Shown in pieces: positions 15,439 to 23,504 of a DNA stretch of 23,504 bases (positions within the stretch are counted from its first letter, which is position 1; each line of letters opens with the position of its first letter). The notes under the pieces were generated by a model, which was not told the origin of the DNA, searched no databases, and worked only from the letters and a program-made list of their open reading frames with translations. Source of the stretch: Bacillota bacterium (lineage in GTDB: Bacteria > Bacillota > UBA4882 > UBA8346). The translations under genes were made by a program, and so were the position numbers. Location of the stretch: assembly GCA_023436305.1 (NCBI GenBank), contig JAEZJQ010000064.1, positions 1-23,504 on the forward strand, given 5' to 3'.

Positions 15439-16422
15439 ATGAATTACCGGGAATTTGGGAGGACGGGATGGAAAGTCAGTGAGATTAGTTTTGGGACATG
15501 GGCGATTGGAGGTTCGTGGGGAGCGGTCAAAGATGAGGAGTCGTTGGACGCTTTGCGGCGGGCGATTGATCTGGGAGTGAATTTTATTGATACGGCGGAT
15601 GTTTACGGGGATGGGCGGAGCGAGTGTTTAATCAGCAAAGTCCTCAAAGAGCGTAAAGAAAATATAATCGTGGCCACCAAGGCGGGCCGCCGGCTTGATC
15701 CTCACGTGGCAGCAGGGTATAATAAACAAAACCTGACGGCTTTCATTGAGAGAAGCCTTCAGAATCTTGATGTGGAAACCCTGGATCTGGTACAACTTCA
15801 TTGTCCGCCGACTGAAATTTATTACCGGCCGGAAGTTTTCGCGATTATGGACGAATTGGTAAAAGCGGGCAAGATTCGTTATTATGGGGTGAGTGTGGAG
15901 AAAGTCGAAGAAGGTCTGAAGGCGCTGGAGTTTCCCAATGTTCAATCCGTACAGATTATCTTTAATATGTTCCGGCATCGTCCGGCGGAAAAGTTTTTAG
16001 CGGAGTGTTCCCGGAGGCAGGTGGCTGTTATTGCCCGGGTACCTTTGGCCAGTGGTCTTCTATCTGGTAAAATGACTGTTGATTCGACATTTGCGGCGGA
16101 TGATCACCGGAATTTCAACCGCCACGGAAAAGCTTTTGATCAAGGCGAGACTTTTTCGGGAATCGATTTTGAAAAGGGATTGGCGGCTGTGGCGGAATTA
16201 AACAAATTGGTACCGGAGGGTACTACCATGGCTCAATTGGCGTTGCGGTGGATTTTGATGTTCCCGGAAATCAGTTGTATTATCCCGGGGGCGAAAAACC
16301 GTTCCCAGGTTGAACAAAACATAACCGCCGCCAATCTACCGCCGCTTACCGAAGCCCAAATGGCGAAAGTAAAAGAAATCTATGAAAGATATATTAAACA
16401 GGACGTTCATCAACGTTGGTGA
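15439..16422 (+). CDS. Aldo/keto reductase
   Basis: This 327-residue (beta/alpha)8-barrel oxidoreductase is expected to reduce carbonyls with NADPH in the cytosol. The catalytic tetrad is visible: Asp51 and Tyr56 (DTADVYG), Lys81 (TKAGR) and His121 (QLHCPP). The C-terminal nucleotide-binding region has CIIPGAKNRSQVEQNI near residue 286. It resembles the YhdN/AKR11-type general stress reductases of Bacillota. A GGAGG site precedes the ATG. It is a single gene, closed by a terminator shared with the convergent nitroreductase. The natural substrate is not evident. Confidence 0.92.
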   Translation: MNYREFGRTGWKVSEISFGTWAIGGSWGAVKDEESLDALRRAIDLGVNFIDTADVYGDGRSECLISKVLKERKENIIVATKAGRRLDPHVAAGYNKQNLTAFIERSLQNLDVETLDLVQLHCPPTEIYYRPEVFAIMDELVKAGKIRYYGVSVEKVEEGLKALEFPNVQSVQIIFNMFRHRPAEKFLAECSRRQVAVIARVPLASGLLSGKMTVDSTFAADDHRNFNRHGKAFDQGETFSGIDFEKGLAAVAELNKLVPEGTTMAQLALRWILMFPEISCIIPGAKNRSQVEQNITAANLPPLTEAQMAKVKEIYERYIKQDVHQRW

Positions 16423-16431
16423 AATGAAAAG

Positions 16432-16475
16432 CCGGCAAGTTTTCGAAGAAGAAATTCTTGAACTTGCCGGTTTTT
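16432..16475 (+). terminator. Bidirectional terminator between aldo/keto reductase and nitroreductase
   Basis: A 10-bp stem (CCGGCAAGTT, 16432-16441, with AACTTGCCGG, 16461-16470) is followed by TTTTTCT. An inner AAGAA/TTCTT stem extends it. On the minus strand the stem runs into TTTTCATTTC, so it can also end the nitroreductase transcript. Confidence 0.85.
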
Positions 16476-16498
16476 CTAGGATTCAGAATGAGGTTAAG

Positions 16499-17107
16499 TC
16501 AATCCATATATTTCACAATGGCCTGTAATGGTTTTTTTCTGGGTCCATTCACTTCCCGTTCCGGGTAGCCCATGGGCACCACTGCCATAAACTCGCCTTG
16601 GGGTTCATCCAATAATTTCAAAACATCATCTTTGATGAGAAACAGGATACCTAGCCAAACTGTGGCCAATCCCAGCGAGGTTGCGGCTAATAATAAATTT
16701 TGCACCGCCGCCGCCGAACTCTGGATCTCCATGGTTCTGAAAAAATCGGCCACATTGTCGTTGCCCAAACCGAATAGTTCACCCCCGTGTTTGATAAGAT
16801 CCCCGGTGTTAGCGATTCCAATGACTACGGGAGCGCTGGCGATGGAGCGGGCGGCCATCCGCAGCAACACCGCCGTGGGGCGGGGGAATGTGGCGGCTTT
16901 TTCGGTGGTCAGTTCAGTTAATTTTCTTTTCTTATCTCCGGTGATGATAATGAAACGCCAGGATTGTTGGTTGTGAGCGGATGGAGCTAAATTGGCCGCA
17001 TTCAAAACTTGTTCGATTAAGTCATTGGAGGGTGGAATATCTTTAAAAATCCGGACACTATGACGGTCAGCAATGGTTTTCAAGGTTTCGTTCATTGAAG
17101 GTGACAT
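16499..17107 (-). CDS. Nitroreductase-family flavoprotein
   Basis: This 202-residue protein of the FMN-dependent nitroreductase family transfers electrons from NAD(P)H to nitro compounds, quinones or related acceptors. The N-terminal RHSVRIFKD motif (about 15-23) and APSAHNQQSWRFIII (about 41-55) bind FMN phosphate. The central helices include SSAAAVQNLLLAATSLGLATVWLG near residue 129, and MAVVPMGYPE near 169 completes the FMN site. The chosen ATG has AGGAAAGG about 10 nt upstream; an ATG four codons later is possible. A stretch resembling LFGLGND in the middle is longer than in minimal members. Substrate unknown. Confidence 0.9.
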   Translation of the reverse strand: MSPSMNETLKTIADRHSVRIFKDIPPSNDLIEQVLNAANLAPSAHNQQSWRFIIITGDKKRKLTELTTEKAATFPRPTAVLLRMAARSIASAPVVIGIANTGDLIKHGGELFGLGNDNVADFFRTMEIQSSAAAVQNLLLAATSLGLATVWLGILFLIKDDVLKLLDEPQGEFMAVVPMGYPEREVNGPRKKPLQAIVKYMD

Positions 17108-17302
17108 ATCCGTTAATCCTTTCCTTGCATTTATTATATAACAATTTACAATAGAGTATTTTCTTATGGTTCAATCCATTGTTAATTTTGATTCTACTCA
17201 GCAGAAAGAATTTCCTTCTATGAAGCATTAAAGACGAATATTATTTCTTACCAAATATTTGTTGAATATGGTTGGATATTAATGATAATTATGAAACTCT
17301 TG

Positions 17303-17339
17303 GAAAAATTAAATCACCGGCGTATTGCACCGGTGATTT
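17303..17339 (-). terminator. Terminator of the BAAT-like hydrolase, with an adjacent GC-rich palindrome
   Basis: A 10-bp stem AAATCACCGG/CCGGTGATTT (17311-17320 with 17330-17339) is followed on the minus strand by AATTTTTCC, about 120 bp past the hydrolase stop. Immediately beside it, 17341-17356 is a second hairpin, GCGCGC-ATGT-GCGCGC. The rest of the 350-bp gap 17108-17457 is AT-rich, and I see no gene in it. Confidence 0.65.
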
Positions 17340-17457
17340 CGCGCGCATGTGCGCGCTCTAAACGATATATGAATTTAGTTTAATATTATGGGGTTGTCCA
17401 ATCGATTCAATGTGGTTTCGAATACGATAATCTTTTTTTAGTCCGCGTAATTACAGG

Positions 17458-18789
17458 TTATTTTACACTGGTTTTCAAAGCTTTGTCCAGAAAGCGGACC
17501 ACTTGTTCCCAAGAATTCCACCCGGCTTGATAATTGCTTTTCAGGGTTCCCCCGAAATTGCTCTTCGGCTTGGAGAAAGTGGAGGAAGGCAGGTAGAAAA
17601 GCTTGAAAATATGACCGGCTTCCCGGTAGGAGAGGTGTTTGTCCGGATAGGGATGGTTGTTTTTCTTAAGCCGCTTGATAATTGATTGGGCCATTTGTGT
17701 CGAGGGCCAGACTTGATCATCCCGGCCGGTTATTAATAATATGGGACCATTGATTTTTTCAACCGGAATCGTGGCTTTCTGTACGGCTTCCTTGTTATTC
17801 AGGCTTTCTTTATAGGGGATTTTCGACCGTAAGCTGCTGAATAATGAATTCTGAAAGGTTAAATACGGCAATTGTTTCCCGCGATAAGTCCAGGAAGAGG
17901 CGGGAGTATTGTTGGAGGAGTCCGGACTCTGCCAGACCACGGCGCTGGGTGAGTAGGCCACCACCGCCCGGATTACCGGAAAATTAGCACCCAACAACAG
18001 CCCCAGTTCGGCCCCTTTGGAGGTTCCCAGAACCGCAATTTTGTCTTTGGCAACCATATCTTGCGATTGAAGCCAATTAATAGCTGTTTCAAAGTATTCC
18101 AACGGAATTTTATTTAATTGTCGGGGCAGTCTTTCGACTCCGGAATAGGCCAGGGCTAAGGTTACATAGCCGTGGGCCGCCAATGTGGCCGCCTGGGTTT
18201 CGTTGAGCCCTCCTTCCGGGCCGTCTAAAATGATTACGCTTGGATATAGCCCGGGAGCTTTCGGATAATAAAACGTACCCACTAAACCATTGCTGCGGAC
18301 CATTTTTTTAACGACTCCGGGTTTGACTAATATGGGAAGAAATTCTCCGGCCGCCATGAGATGATTGTTAATGGTAGCGGTAATTTGCATGATATTGGCC
18401 GCCCGTTCGCCCAGTTTCTCCTCTACCGGAGCCAGTGACCAGAATAACCCCATGGGCTCAACTCCTCGATAAGACCCGCTCAAGGATGGCTGTGTATTTA
18501 AGTCTATTATTCCTTGGCTGTTCACGCGATAGGTGGCGTGGGATGTCCATTGATCTCCTTGATAACTGAGCCGGGTATGTAAGGTAACGACTTGGTCGGG
18601 TATAAAATTCTGCAGCCGGATGGTTACTTTTTGATCCATCATGGCTTCACCCGGTGTAATTATAATTTGCGGACGGTTCGCTTCCGCAAAAACATTGGTG
18701 GAAATCATGATTAAAATAATTAGAACCGGGAAAATCAAGGAACGGTAAATGCCAAATTGGGTGTGGAGGGCTTTTTGTTTTGGATTCAT
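17458..18789 (-). CDS. Secreted alpha/beta hydrolase of the acyl-CoA thioesterase/BAAT type
   Basis: This 443-residue protein has an N-terminal hydrophobic signal (about residues 14-35, ending near VFAEA). An Ig-like beta domain (about 37-150) resembles the acyl-CoA thioester hydrolase/BAAT N-domain (SYQGDQW, MGLFWSLAP). The alpha/beta-hydrolase domain contains the nucleophile elbow GTSKGAE, with Ser as nucleophile; later elements are ITGRDDQVWP (acid) and AGHIFKL (His). Eukaryotic relatives act on acyl-CoA, but an exported bacterial protein probably hydrolyses another ester or amide. I chose the ATG at 18789 because TAGGTAG precedes it; an earlier frame to 18825 adds 12 residues without a clear site. 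It has its own promoter and a downstream hairpin. Confidence 0.8.
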   Translation of the reverse strand: MNPKQKALHTQFGIYRSLIFPVLIILIMISTNVFAEANRPQIIITPGEAMMDQKVTIRLQNFIPDQVVTLHTRLSYQGDQWTSHATYRVNSQGIIDLNTQPSLSGSYRGVEPMGLFWSLAPVEEKLGERAANIMQITATINNHLMAAGEFLPILVKPGVVKKMVRSNGLVGTFYYPKAPGLYPSVIILDGPEGGLNETQAATLAAHGYVTLALAYSGVERLPRQLNKIPLEYFETAINWLQSQDMVAKDKIAVLGTSKGAELGLLLGANFPVIRAVVAYSPSAVVWQSPDSSNNTPASSWTYRGKQLPYLTFQNSLFSSLRSKIPYKESLNNKEAVQKATIPVEKINGPILLITGRDDQVWPSTQMAQSIIKRLKKNNHPYPDKHLSYREAGHIFKLFYLPSSTFSKPKSNFGGTLKSNYQAGWNSWEQVVRFLDKALKTSVK

Positions 18790-18881
18790 ACAGATTCTAC
18801 CTACTTTCATTGTAAAATGTATCATATTCGCTGAATCGTTAGAACCGGTGGGTGAGATGAAAATGAGCTTCAGTTTATATT

Positions 18882-18910
18882 ATTATACCGTATTTACCAC
18901 TTGGAGTAAA
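18882..18910 (-). promoter_or_regulatory. Promoter of the BAAT-like hydrolase
   Basis: On the minus strand TTTACT (18905-18910) lies 17 bp from a perfect TATAAT (18882-18887), about 90 bp before the hydrolase start and directly after the M48 protease stop codon. The -35 box matches 4 of 6 positions. Confidence 0.5.
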
Positions 18911-19651
18911 TTATCTCATTGCTTCAATTCTATTGATCCGCTCACTTGACGGGGGATGGGTCGATAAAAACTGCAGAAAAGCGGGTCCGGAACCGCTTTT
19001 GGTTTCGAGGCGGCGGAAGAAATTGGCCAGTTCTTGTTTTTGGTAACCGGCTCCAGTCATAAACGTAACCGCGAACCGGTCGGCTTCGTATTCGTTTTCG
19101 CGGCTGTAACCCAGTTGGGATAGATTGATGGCGACGCCGCCGATTTTCCGGATCTGTTCCTGGGTATTGTTGTCTTTATTATTTACAACAAGCTGTAACA
19201 GTAATGATAATCCAACGGCCCGGCCAACGGCCTTCATGCCGTGGCGGCGGTCGATGTGAGCGATTTCGTGAGCCAATACACCGGCCAGTTCCCCGTCGGT
19301 CCTGGCAAAAGAAAGCAGCCCGGTATGTACGAAAACATAACCACCGGGCAGCGCAAACGCGTTAACGGAATCGTCCTTGACTACGGAAAGATTAAACTCC
19401 AATTCGCCCTTCCGGGAAGAAGTATCCACCAAACGCTGAAAAATCCTCCGCAAATGTTTCATCTGTTCTTTGGGGAGTTCAATCACTTGACTCTGGGTGG
19501 AGATATCCTGGTAACTTTCGGCTCCGATCTGTTTTTCCAAACCGAGAGTCAAGGAATCGAAGAACGATTGGCCATATCCCGTACTCCAGGGGAAAATTAA
19601 GGAAACGAATACGATGAAAATAATGATTACCGATAACCTTCCATATTTCAT
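18911..19651 (-). CDS. M48-family zinc metalloprotease with signal peptide
   Basis: This 246-residue exported or membrane-anchored protease of the M48 (Oma1/HtpX/BepA-like) family has a hydrophobic N-terminus (about residues 7-27), followed by the catalytic motif HEIAHIDRRHG (HExxH near 128). The third ligand Glu is in ENEYEADRFAV near residue 184. FALPGGYVFVHTGLL upstream and FLSTHPPSSERI near the C-terminus are family hallmarks. It has no TPR extension, so it is the short form, likely acting in envelope protein quality control. It starts 34 bp after ribH, preceded by GGGGTGG, with no terminator between them, so read-through from the riboflavin operon is likely. Confidence 0.9.
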   Translation of the reverse strand: MKYGRLSVIIIFIVFVSLIFPWSTGYGQSFFDSLTLGLEKQIGAESYQDISTQSQVIELPKEQMKHLRRIFQRLVDTSSRKGELEFNLSVVKDDSVNAFALPGGYVFVHTGLLSFARTDGELAGVLAHEIAHIDRRHGMKAVGRAVGLSLLLQLVVNNKDNNTQEQIRKIGGVAINLSQLGYSRENEYEADRFAVTFMTGAGYQKQELANFFRRLETKSGSGPAFLQFLSTHPPSSERINRIEAMR

Positions 19652-19685
19652 CGAACCACCCCACTATTTAAAAAAGTCGAACGGG

Positions 19686-20147
19686 TTAAAGTTGGGCGTT
19701 GAGATCCACCAGTTCCAGGGCAGTTAAAGCGGCATCCCAACCTTTATTACCGGATTTGGTTCCGGCGCGTTCCACGGCTTGCTCGATATTATCGGTGGTG
19801 ATTACGCCGAAGACCACCGGAACTCCGGTTTCCAGGCCTACGGAGGCGACGCCTTTGGAGACTTCGGCGGCTACGTAATCAAAGTGGGGAGTGGAACCAC
19901 GGATGACGGCGCCCAGGCAAATAACGGCTTGATATTGCTTCGATTGGGCCAGTTTCTTGGCGATGAGAGGAATTTCGAAAGCGCCCGGAACCCAAACCAC
20001 TGTGAGTTTGTCATCATTGATCCCATGCCGTTGTAAGGCATCCAAGGCGCCGTCCAGCAGGTGCTGGGTGATAAAGTGGTTAAAACGGCTGACGATAATG
20101 GCTATGTTTACATCCCGTCCGACCAGTTTCCCTTCAATAATTTTCAT
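19686..20147 (-). CDS. ribH: 6,7-dimethyl-8-ribityllumazine synthase
   Basis: This 153-residue enzyme joins 5-amino-6-ribitylaminouracil and 3,4-dihydroxybutanone phosphate to form lumazine, usually as an icosahedral or pentameric shell. Visible active-site elements are SRFNHFIT (about 20), WVPGAFEIP (about 52), LGAVIRGSTPHFDYVA (about 77, with the His) and FGVITTDN near 112. Length and motifs are normal. The start codon overlaps the ribBA stop by 4 bp (ATGA), with GGAGG upstream. It is the last rib gene of the operon. Confidence 0.97.
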   Translation of the reverse strand: MKIIEGKLVGRDVNIAIIVSRFNHFITQHLLDGALDALQRHGINDDKLTVVWVPGAFEIPLIAKKLAQSKQYQAVICLGAVIRGSTPHFDYVAAEVSKGVASVGLETGVPVVFGVITTDNIEQAVERAGTKSGNKGWDAALTALELVDLNAQL

Positions 20148-21337
20148 TCGATATCAACCTCCAATAAATGTCCCATTTTTTCTCGTTTGGTTTCTAAATA
20201 AAAGCGGTTGGCGGGCCGGGGTTTAATATTGATCGGGACTCGTTCGACGATTTCCAGTCCGTAACCGTATAAGCCCACTAGTTTACGGGGATTATTGGTA
20301 AGAATCCTGACTTTAGTTAAACCCAGATCCCGTAATATTTGAGCTCCGATACCGTATTCCCTTAAATCGGCATTGAATCCTAGTTTTTCATTGGCTTCCA
20401 CCGTATCCAGGCCTTGATCCTGAAGCTGGTAAGCTTTCAATTTATTGAGCAGGCCGATACCCCGGCCTTCCTGGCGTAAATAAAGGATTACCCCCGCCCC
20501 TTCAGCGACCACCATTTCCATGGATCTATCCAATTGTTCGCCGCAATCGCAACGGTGGGAGCCGAAGGCGTCGCCGGTTAAACACTCGGAATGGACCCGT
20601 ACCAGCGGTATTTTACCCTCCAAATCACCATAAACCAAAGCCACGCTCTCCTGGCTGTTAAAGGATGAGTAACCAATCATCCGGAAAACACCGTATTGAT
20701 TGGGGAGGGTAGTTTCAGCCTCCCGTTTGACCAGCTGGTCCTGGTTGTAGCGGTAGGATATGAGATCGGCCACACTGACGATCGTAAAGCCGTATTTTTG
20801 AGCCAAAATCTCCAGATCGGGCCGACGGGCCATGGTACCGTCTTCGTTCATGATTTCGCAGATGACTCCGGCCGGTTCCAGTCCGGCCAGCCGGGCCAAA
20901 TCCACGGAAGCCTCCGTGTGCCCGGCTCTAACCAGAACGCCGCCGGGTTTGGCGATGAGCGGGGAGATATGCCCGGGCCGCAAGAAATCATCCGGTTGAG
21001 CGTCCGGGTCGGCCAGGGCTTTGATGGTGGCAGCCCGTTCCCGGGCTGAAATTCCGGTGGTGACGGTCTTATGATCCACTGTAACCGCAAAAGCGGTACC
21101 CATATGTTCGGAATTTTTAGGAACCATCAATGGAATTTCCAGTTTCCCCGCCCGTTCCGCGGTAATAGCCACGCATAGCAATCCCCGGGCGTTTTTTACG
21201 ATAAAATTGACATCTTCCGGGGTGACTTTGGCGGCGGCCATGACCAGATCCCCTTCGTTTTCCCGGCTCTCATCATCGACCACGATGACCATCTTGCCGG
21301 CTCGAATATCTTCAATGGCTTCGATTATTGAATTCAT
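20144..21337 (-). CDS. ribBA: Bifunctional DHBP synthase / GTP cyclohydrolase II
   Basis: This 397-residue fusion makes both riboflavin precursors. The N-terminal RibB part (about 1-200) has VVDDESRENEGDLVMAA and GHTEASVDLARLAGL and forms dihydroxybutanone phosphate from ribulose 5-phosphate. The C-terminal RibA part opens the GTP ring; it shows the Zn ligands in SECLTGDAFGSHRCDCGEQL and the catalytic RQEGRGIGL loop. The ATG at 21337 is chosen because AAAGGGAGG lies 9 nt upstream and the protein then starts MNSIIEAIEDI as usual; the longer frame from 21358 is unlikely. It starts 22 bp after ribE. Confidence 0.96.
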   Translation of the reverse strand: MNSIIEAIEDIRAGKMVIVVDDESRENEGDLVMAAAKVTPEDVNFIVKNARGLLCVAITAERAGKLEIPLMVPKNSEHMGTAFAVTVDHKTVTTGISARERAATIKALADPDAQPDDFLRPGHISPLIAKPGGVLVRAGHTEASVDLARLAGLEPAGVICEIMNEDGTMARRPDLEILAQKYGFTIVSVADLISYRYNQDQLVKREAETTLPNQYGVFRMIGYSSFNSQESVALVYGDLEGKIPLVRVHSECLTGDAFGSHRCDCGEQLDRSMEMVVAEGAGVILYLRQEGRGIGLLNKLKAYQLQDQGLDTVEANEKLGFNADLREYGIGAQILRDLGLTKVRILTNNPRKLVGLYGYGLEIVERVPINIKPRPANRFYLETKREKMGHLLEVDIE

Positions 21338-21359
21338 CGTTGCTAACCTCCCTTTCAAT

Positions 21360-21995
21360 TTATTTAAATCCGTGTTCGGCTAAAAAATCGGCGCTAAGTC
21401 CGGTCTTGGACTTGGTTTCCCATAGATTGACCACGTATCTGGCCAGCATATCCGCTTCAATATTCACCCGGTCATTCAGCTTCAAGTGTCGCAGGGTGGT
21501 TGCCTGGGCGGTGTGCGGAATTAATGAGACGGTAAAGGTGTTTCCGGTGACGCTCTGGACGGTTAAACTTACGCCGTCGATAGCGATGGAACCTTTGACG
21601 GCGATAAATTTCATCAATTCCACCGGTACCTTGACTTGAAGGATCAGGGCATTACGTTCCGGCTGAATTTTGATAACCTGCCCGATACAATCCACATGGC
21701 CGCTAACCAGGTGTCCTCCCAAATGATCGCGTAAGGTTAACGCCGGTTCCAGGTTCACCCGTTCACCGGGCTGTAAATATTGCAGATTGGTGGCTTTCAG
21801 GGTTTCCGGCATCATATCGGCTTGAAACCAATCCGCGCTTAAAGCCGCCACGGTAAGGCAGACCCCGTTAACGGCGATACTATCGCCCAGGTTCAGTTCG
21901 GAAACAAGTCCGGCGCCGATCCTCAATGAAGCGGTTTCACTGCCCGTTTTTTTTTCGATGACGGTCCCGACGTCTTTGACTAAACCGGTAAACAA
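21360..21995 (-). CDS. ribE: Riboflavin synthase, alpha subunit
   Basis: This 211-residue enzyme dismutates two lumazines into riboflavin and the pyrimidine precursor. It has the typical tandem lumazine-binding repeats, each with a VNGVCLTV- or IDGVSLTV-type strand (residues about 43 and 139). The N-terminus MFTGLVKDVG is diagnostic. The start codon is TTG, fixed by AAGGAGG 10 nt upstream and by this conserved N-terminus. It overlaps the ribD 3' end by 16 bp, so the two are probably translationally coupled. Confidence 0.95.
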   Translation of the reverse strand: MFTGLVKDVGTVIEKKTGSETASLRIGAGLVSELNLGDSIAVNGVCLTVAALSADWFQADMMPETLKATNLQYLQPGERVNLEPALTLRDHLGGHLVSGHVDCIGQVIKIQPERNALILQVKVPVELMKFIAVKGSIAIDGVSLTVQSVTGNTFTVSLIPHTAQATTLRHLKLNDRVNIEADMLARYVVNLWETKSKTGLSADFLAEHGFK

Positions 21996-23104
21996 GTGGT
22001 TGGTTCCTCCTTATAGGAGTGTATTAAAATATCTTCACCCACCCGGGAAAGCGACTTAATCGTAAGTCGGGGGGCGTCTTGCAATCTTAGAATCCCGGAA
22101 CCGCCAATGACTCCTTTGGCAGCGGCTCCACCGATGAAAAACGGAGCATACATCAGGTAAAATTCATTGACGAAATCGCCTTTCAGGAAACCGGCAAAAA
22201 TTTCAGCGCCACCTTCCACCAGCAGTGACTGGATCCCTTGAGAACCCAAAACATCCAGTACTTCCGGAATATTCACACGGCCAAAACCTGACTGCCGGTA
22301 GACCCGGACCCCCAAGCTCTCTAACTCTCTTATCTTAGCGGCCGGAGCATCTTCGGTACAAAACAACAGCAAATCTTTAGGATTATTTTTAATCAGTTTA
22401 CCGGTAAGCGGTATTTTTAATGCACTGTCGAGGACGACTTTTAACGGCTGCCGGGCTACCGGCTCATAAAGCCGGTTGGTTAGTTCCGGGTCGTCGGCGA
22501 GCATAGTTCCGCTGCCGATGAGAACCGCCCCAACTTGCGACCGGAGTTGATGGACCAGACGGCGGGCCGGTTCTCCGGTGATCCAGCGGGATTCGCCTCC
22601 GGCGGTGGCGATCTTGCCGTCCAGACTGGCGGCGGTTTTCATGATCACCCAGGGCCGGCCGGTATGGCAATGATGGAAAAAGGAACGATTGATCTCCAAA
22701 GCTTCATCCCGGCATAAGCCAATTTCGACCTTGATTCCTGCTTCCGTTAGTCTAACGGCTCCTCCTCCAGCGACCCGGCAATTGGTATCCCGGACGGCAA
22801 TTTGAACCTCGGCGATCCGGGCGTCGATGATGGCCCCGGTGCAAGGGGGAGTCCGGCCCCAGTGATTGCATGGCTCCAAGGTGACGTATAAGGTGGCTCC
22901 GGCCGGATCTTCGCGGCATGATTTTAAAGCCTCAACTTCGGCGTGAGGCAGCCCGGGACCATGATGCCAGCCTTCACCGATGATCCGGCCATCCTTCACA
23001 ATGACCGCGCCAACCATGGGGTTGGGGTGGGTCAGGGAGGCCCCTTTTTCACTTAATTCCATAGCCCGTTTCATAAAGCTACGGGGGGATGAGTCCGAAT
23101 TCAT
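21980..23104 (-). CDS. ribD: Bifunctional diaminohydroxyphosphoribosylaminopyrimidine deaminase/reductase
   Basis: This 374-residue enzyme performs the second and third steps of the pyrimidine branch. The deaminase half (about 1-145) shows the zinc site HAEVEAL and PCNHWGRTPPC. The reductase half has KTAASLDGKIA near 170, SRWITGEPARRLVHQLR near 187, IGSGTMLADDPELTNR near 208 and VEGGAEIFAGF near 305. The usual DPNP after the deaminase reads DTNC here (about 113-116). It is the first gene of the riboflavin operon, behind the FMN riboswitch, with AGAAGGG before the ATG. Confidence 0.95.
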   Translation of the reverse strand: MNSDSSPRSFMKRAMELSEKGASLTHPNPMVGAVIVKDGRIIGEGWHHGPGLPHAEVEALKSCREDPAGATLYVTLEPCNHWGRTPPCTGAIIDARIAEVQIAVRDTNCRVAGGGAVRLTEAGIKVEIGLCRDEALEINRSFFHHCHTGRPWVIMKTAASLDGKIATAGGESRWITGEPARRLVHQLRSQVGAVLIGSGTMLADDPELTNRLYEPVARQPLKVVLDSALKIPLTGKLIKNNPKDLLLFCTEDAPAAKIRELESLGVRVYRQSGFGRVNIPEVLDVLGSQGIQSLLVEGGAEIFAGFLKGDFVNEFYLMYAPFFIGGAAAKGVIGGSGILRLQDAPRLTIKSLSRVGEDILIHSYKEEPTTCLPV

Positions 23105-23116
23105 GGATAACCCTTC

Positions 23117-23149
23117 TTAAAATAAAATAGGAGACGTGGGGGCGTCTCC
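23117..23149 (-). terminator. FMN-controlled attenuator of the rib operon
   Basis: On the minus strand GGAGACG-CCCCCA-CGTCTCC (23149 to 23130) is followed by TATTTTATTTTAA. It lies between the FMN aptamer and ribD and is the probable expression platform: when FMN binds, this terminator should form and stop transcription. The T-tract ends just before the ribD ribosome binding site. Confidence 0.8.
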
Positions 23150-23174
23150 TTCAGAACAACAGAATCATCGTAAA

Positions 23175-23350
23175 ACCCTCTTCCATCCAGACTTTACTGT
23201 CGGCTTTGGAATCACACCAAATCTGCCAAAGAACAGCGTTAGCTGAAAACTGCTTTTTGCTGTTATTAGCTCGCGGGCTACGCTTCGCGCATACAGTACG
23301 CGTAACGATTACCGCCGGTTCGGAAATTAACCGAGCCCTGAAGGTTGCCT
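23175..23350 (-). promoter_or_regulatory. FMN riboswitch (RFN element)
   Basis: Read on the minus strand, the conserved RFN blocks appear in order: CTTCAGGGCTCGG, ATTTCCGAACCGGCGGTAAT, AGCCCGCGAGC, a variable stem (AACAGCAAAAAGCAG...), GGTGTGATTCCAAAGCCGAC, AGTAAAGTCTGGATGGAAGA. These form the six-stem FMN aptamer. It controls ribD-ribE-ribBA-ribH by sensing the end product FMN. Confidence 0.95.
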
Positions 23351-23372
23351 ATTAAATTGATTGATTTTATAT

Positions 23373-23401
23373 ATTTTAACCTAAATTGGTTGGGTAGACA
23401 A
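23373..23401 (-). promoter_or_regulatory. Promoter of the riboflavin operon
   Basis: On the minus strand TTGTCT (23396-23401) lies 17 bp from TAAAAT (23373-23378). Transcription would start near 23366, just before the riboswitch. I see no gene in 23402-23504. Confidence 0.6.
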
Positions 23402-23504
23402 GAGGGAGATTGAAGGGTTAACAGATTTTTTACACGGATTCGAAAAGGAAACATAAAGAATATGAGTGTAAGGGATTTATGGGTTTCGGGTAAGAGCCAA
23501 TAGT

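Noticed and set aside
1..23504. CRISPR arrays, tRNA or rRNA genes, prophage genes
   Set aside because: No regularly spaced repeats, cloverleaf-like segments, rRNA motifs or phage structural proteins were recognised on either strand.

Overview
The window looks like part of a Bacillota-type chromosome of moderate GC content (a Clostridia- or Limnochordia-like lineage is my guess; no rRNA or tRNA gene is present to settle it). This rests on the many AAGGAGG-like ribosome binding sites, sigma-A-like promoters, a ribD-ribE-ribBA-ribH operon behind an FMN riboswitch with an intrinsic attenuator, and a LytTR response regulator.

Layout. Positions 40-450 hold a GNAT acetyltransferase. Positions 643-3012 (minus) hold a large 7TMR-DISM sensor histidine kinase with its own promoter and terminator. 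A membrane-anchored PsbP-like protein and a zinc-ribbon protein follow (3275-4456). Positions 4485-11733 are the most unusual part. Two paralogous cobalamin-binding radical SAM enzymes lie on the plus strand, separated by a divergently transcribed pair of response regulators (REC plus coiled coil, and REC plus coiled coil plus LytTR). The second radical SAM gene overlaps a class I isoprenoid-synthase-fold enzyme, and this is followed by an 86-residue peptide with a nitrile-hydratase-like leader (NHLP) domain and a short tail ending in tryptophan.

Positions 11749-14887 (minus) are housekeeping-like: a PepD-type M20 dipeptidase and an ABC-F ATPase. A 551-bp gene-free stretch (14888-15438) contains a TA-flanked inverted-repeat element and a second long imperfect inverted repeat. 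Next come an aldo/keto reductase and a nitroreductase that share a bidirectional terminator. Then, all on the minus strand, come a BAAT-like secreted hydrolase, an M48 metalloprotease and the riboflavin operon, read from the promoter near 23373-23401 through the FMN riboswitch.

How the genes may work together. I read 4485-11733 as a candidate ribosomally made, modified peptide (RiPP) system. The NHLP peptide would be the substrate, the two B12-radical SAM proteins would alter unactivated carbons, and the isoprenoid-synthase-fold protein would either prenylate the peptide (compare ComQ acting on a Trp of ComX) or supply an isoprenoid product. The embedded LytTR and REC regulators, and perhaps the nearby orphan kinase, may control it. 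No exporter, leader peptidase or immunity gene is visible, so the assignment is an inference from gene content, not an established pathway.
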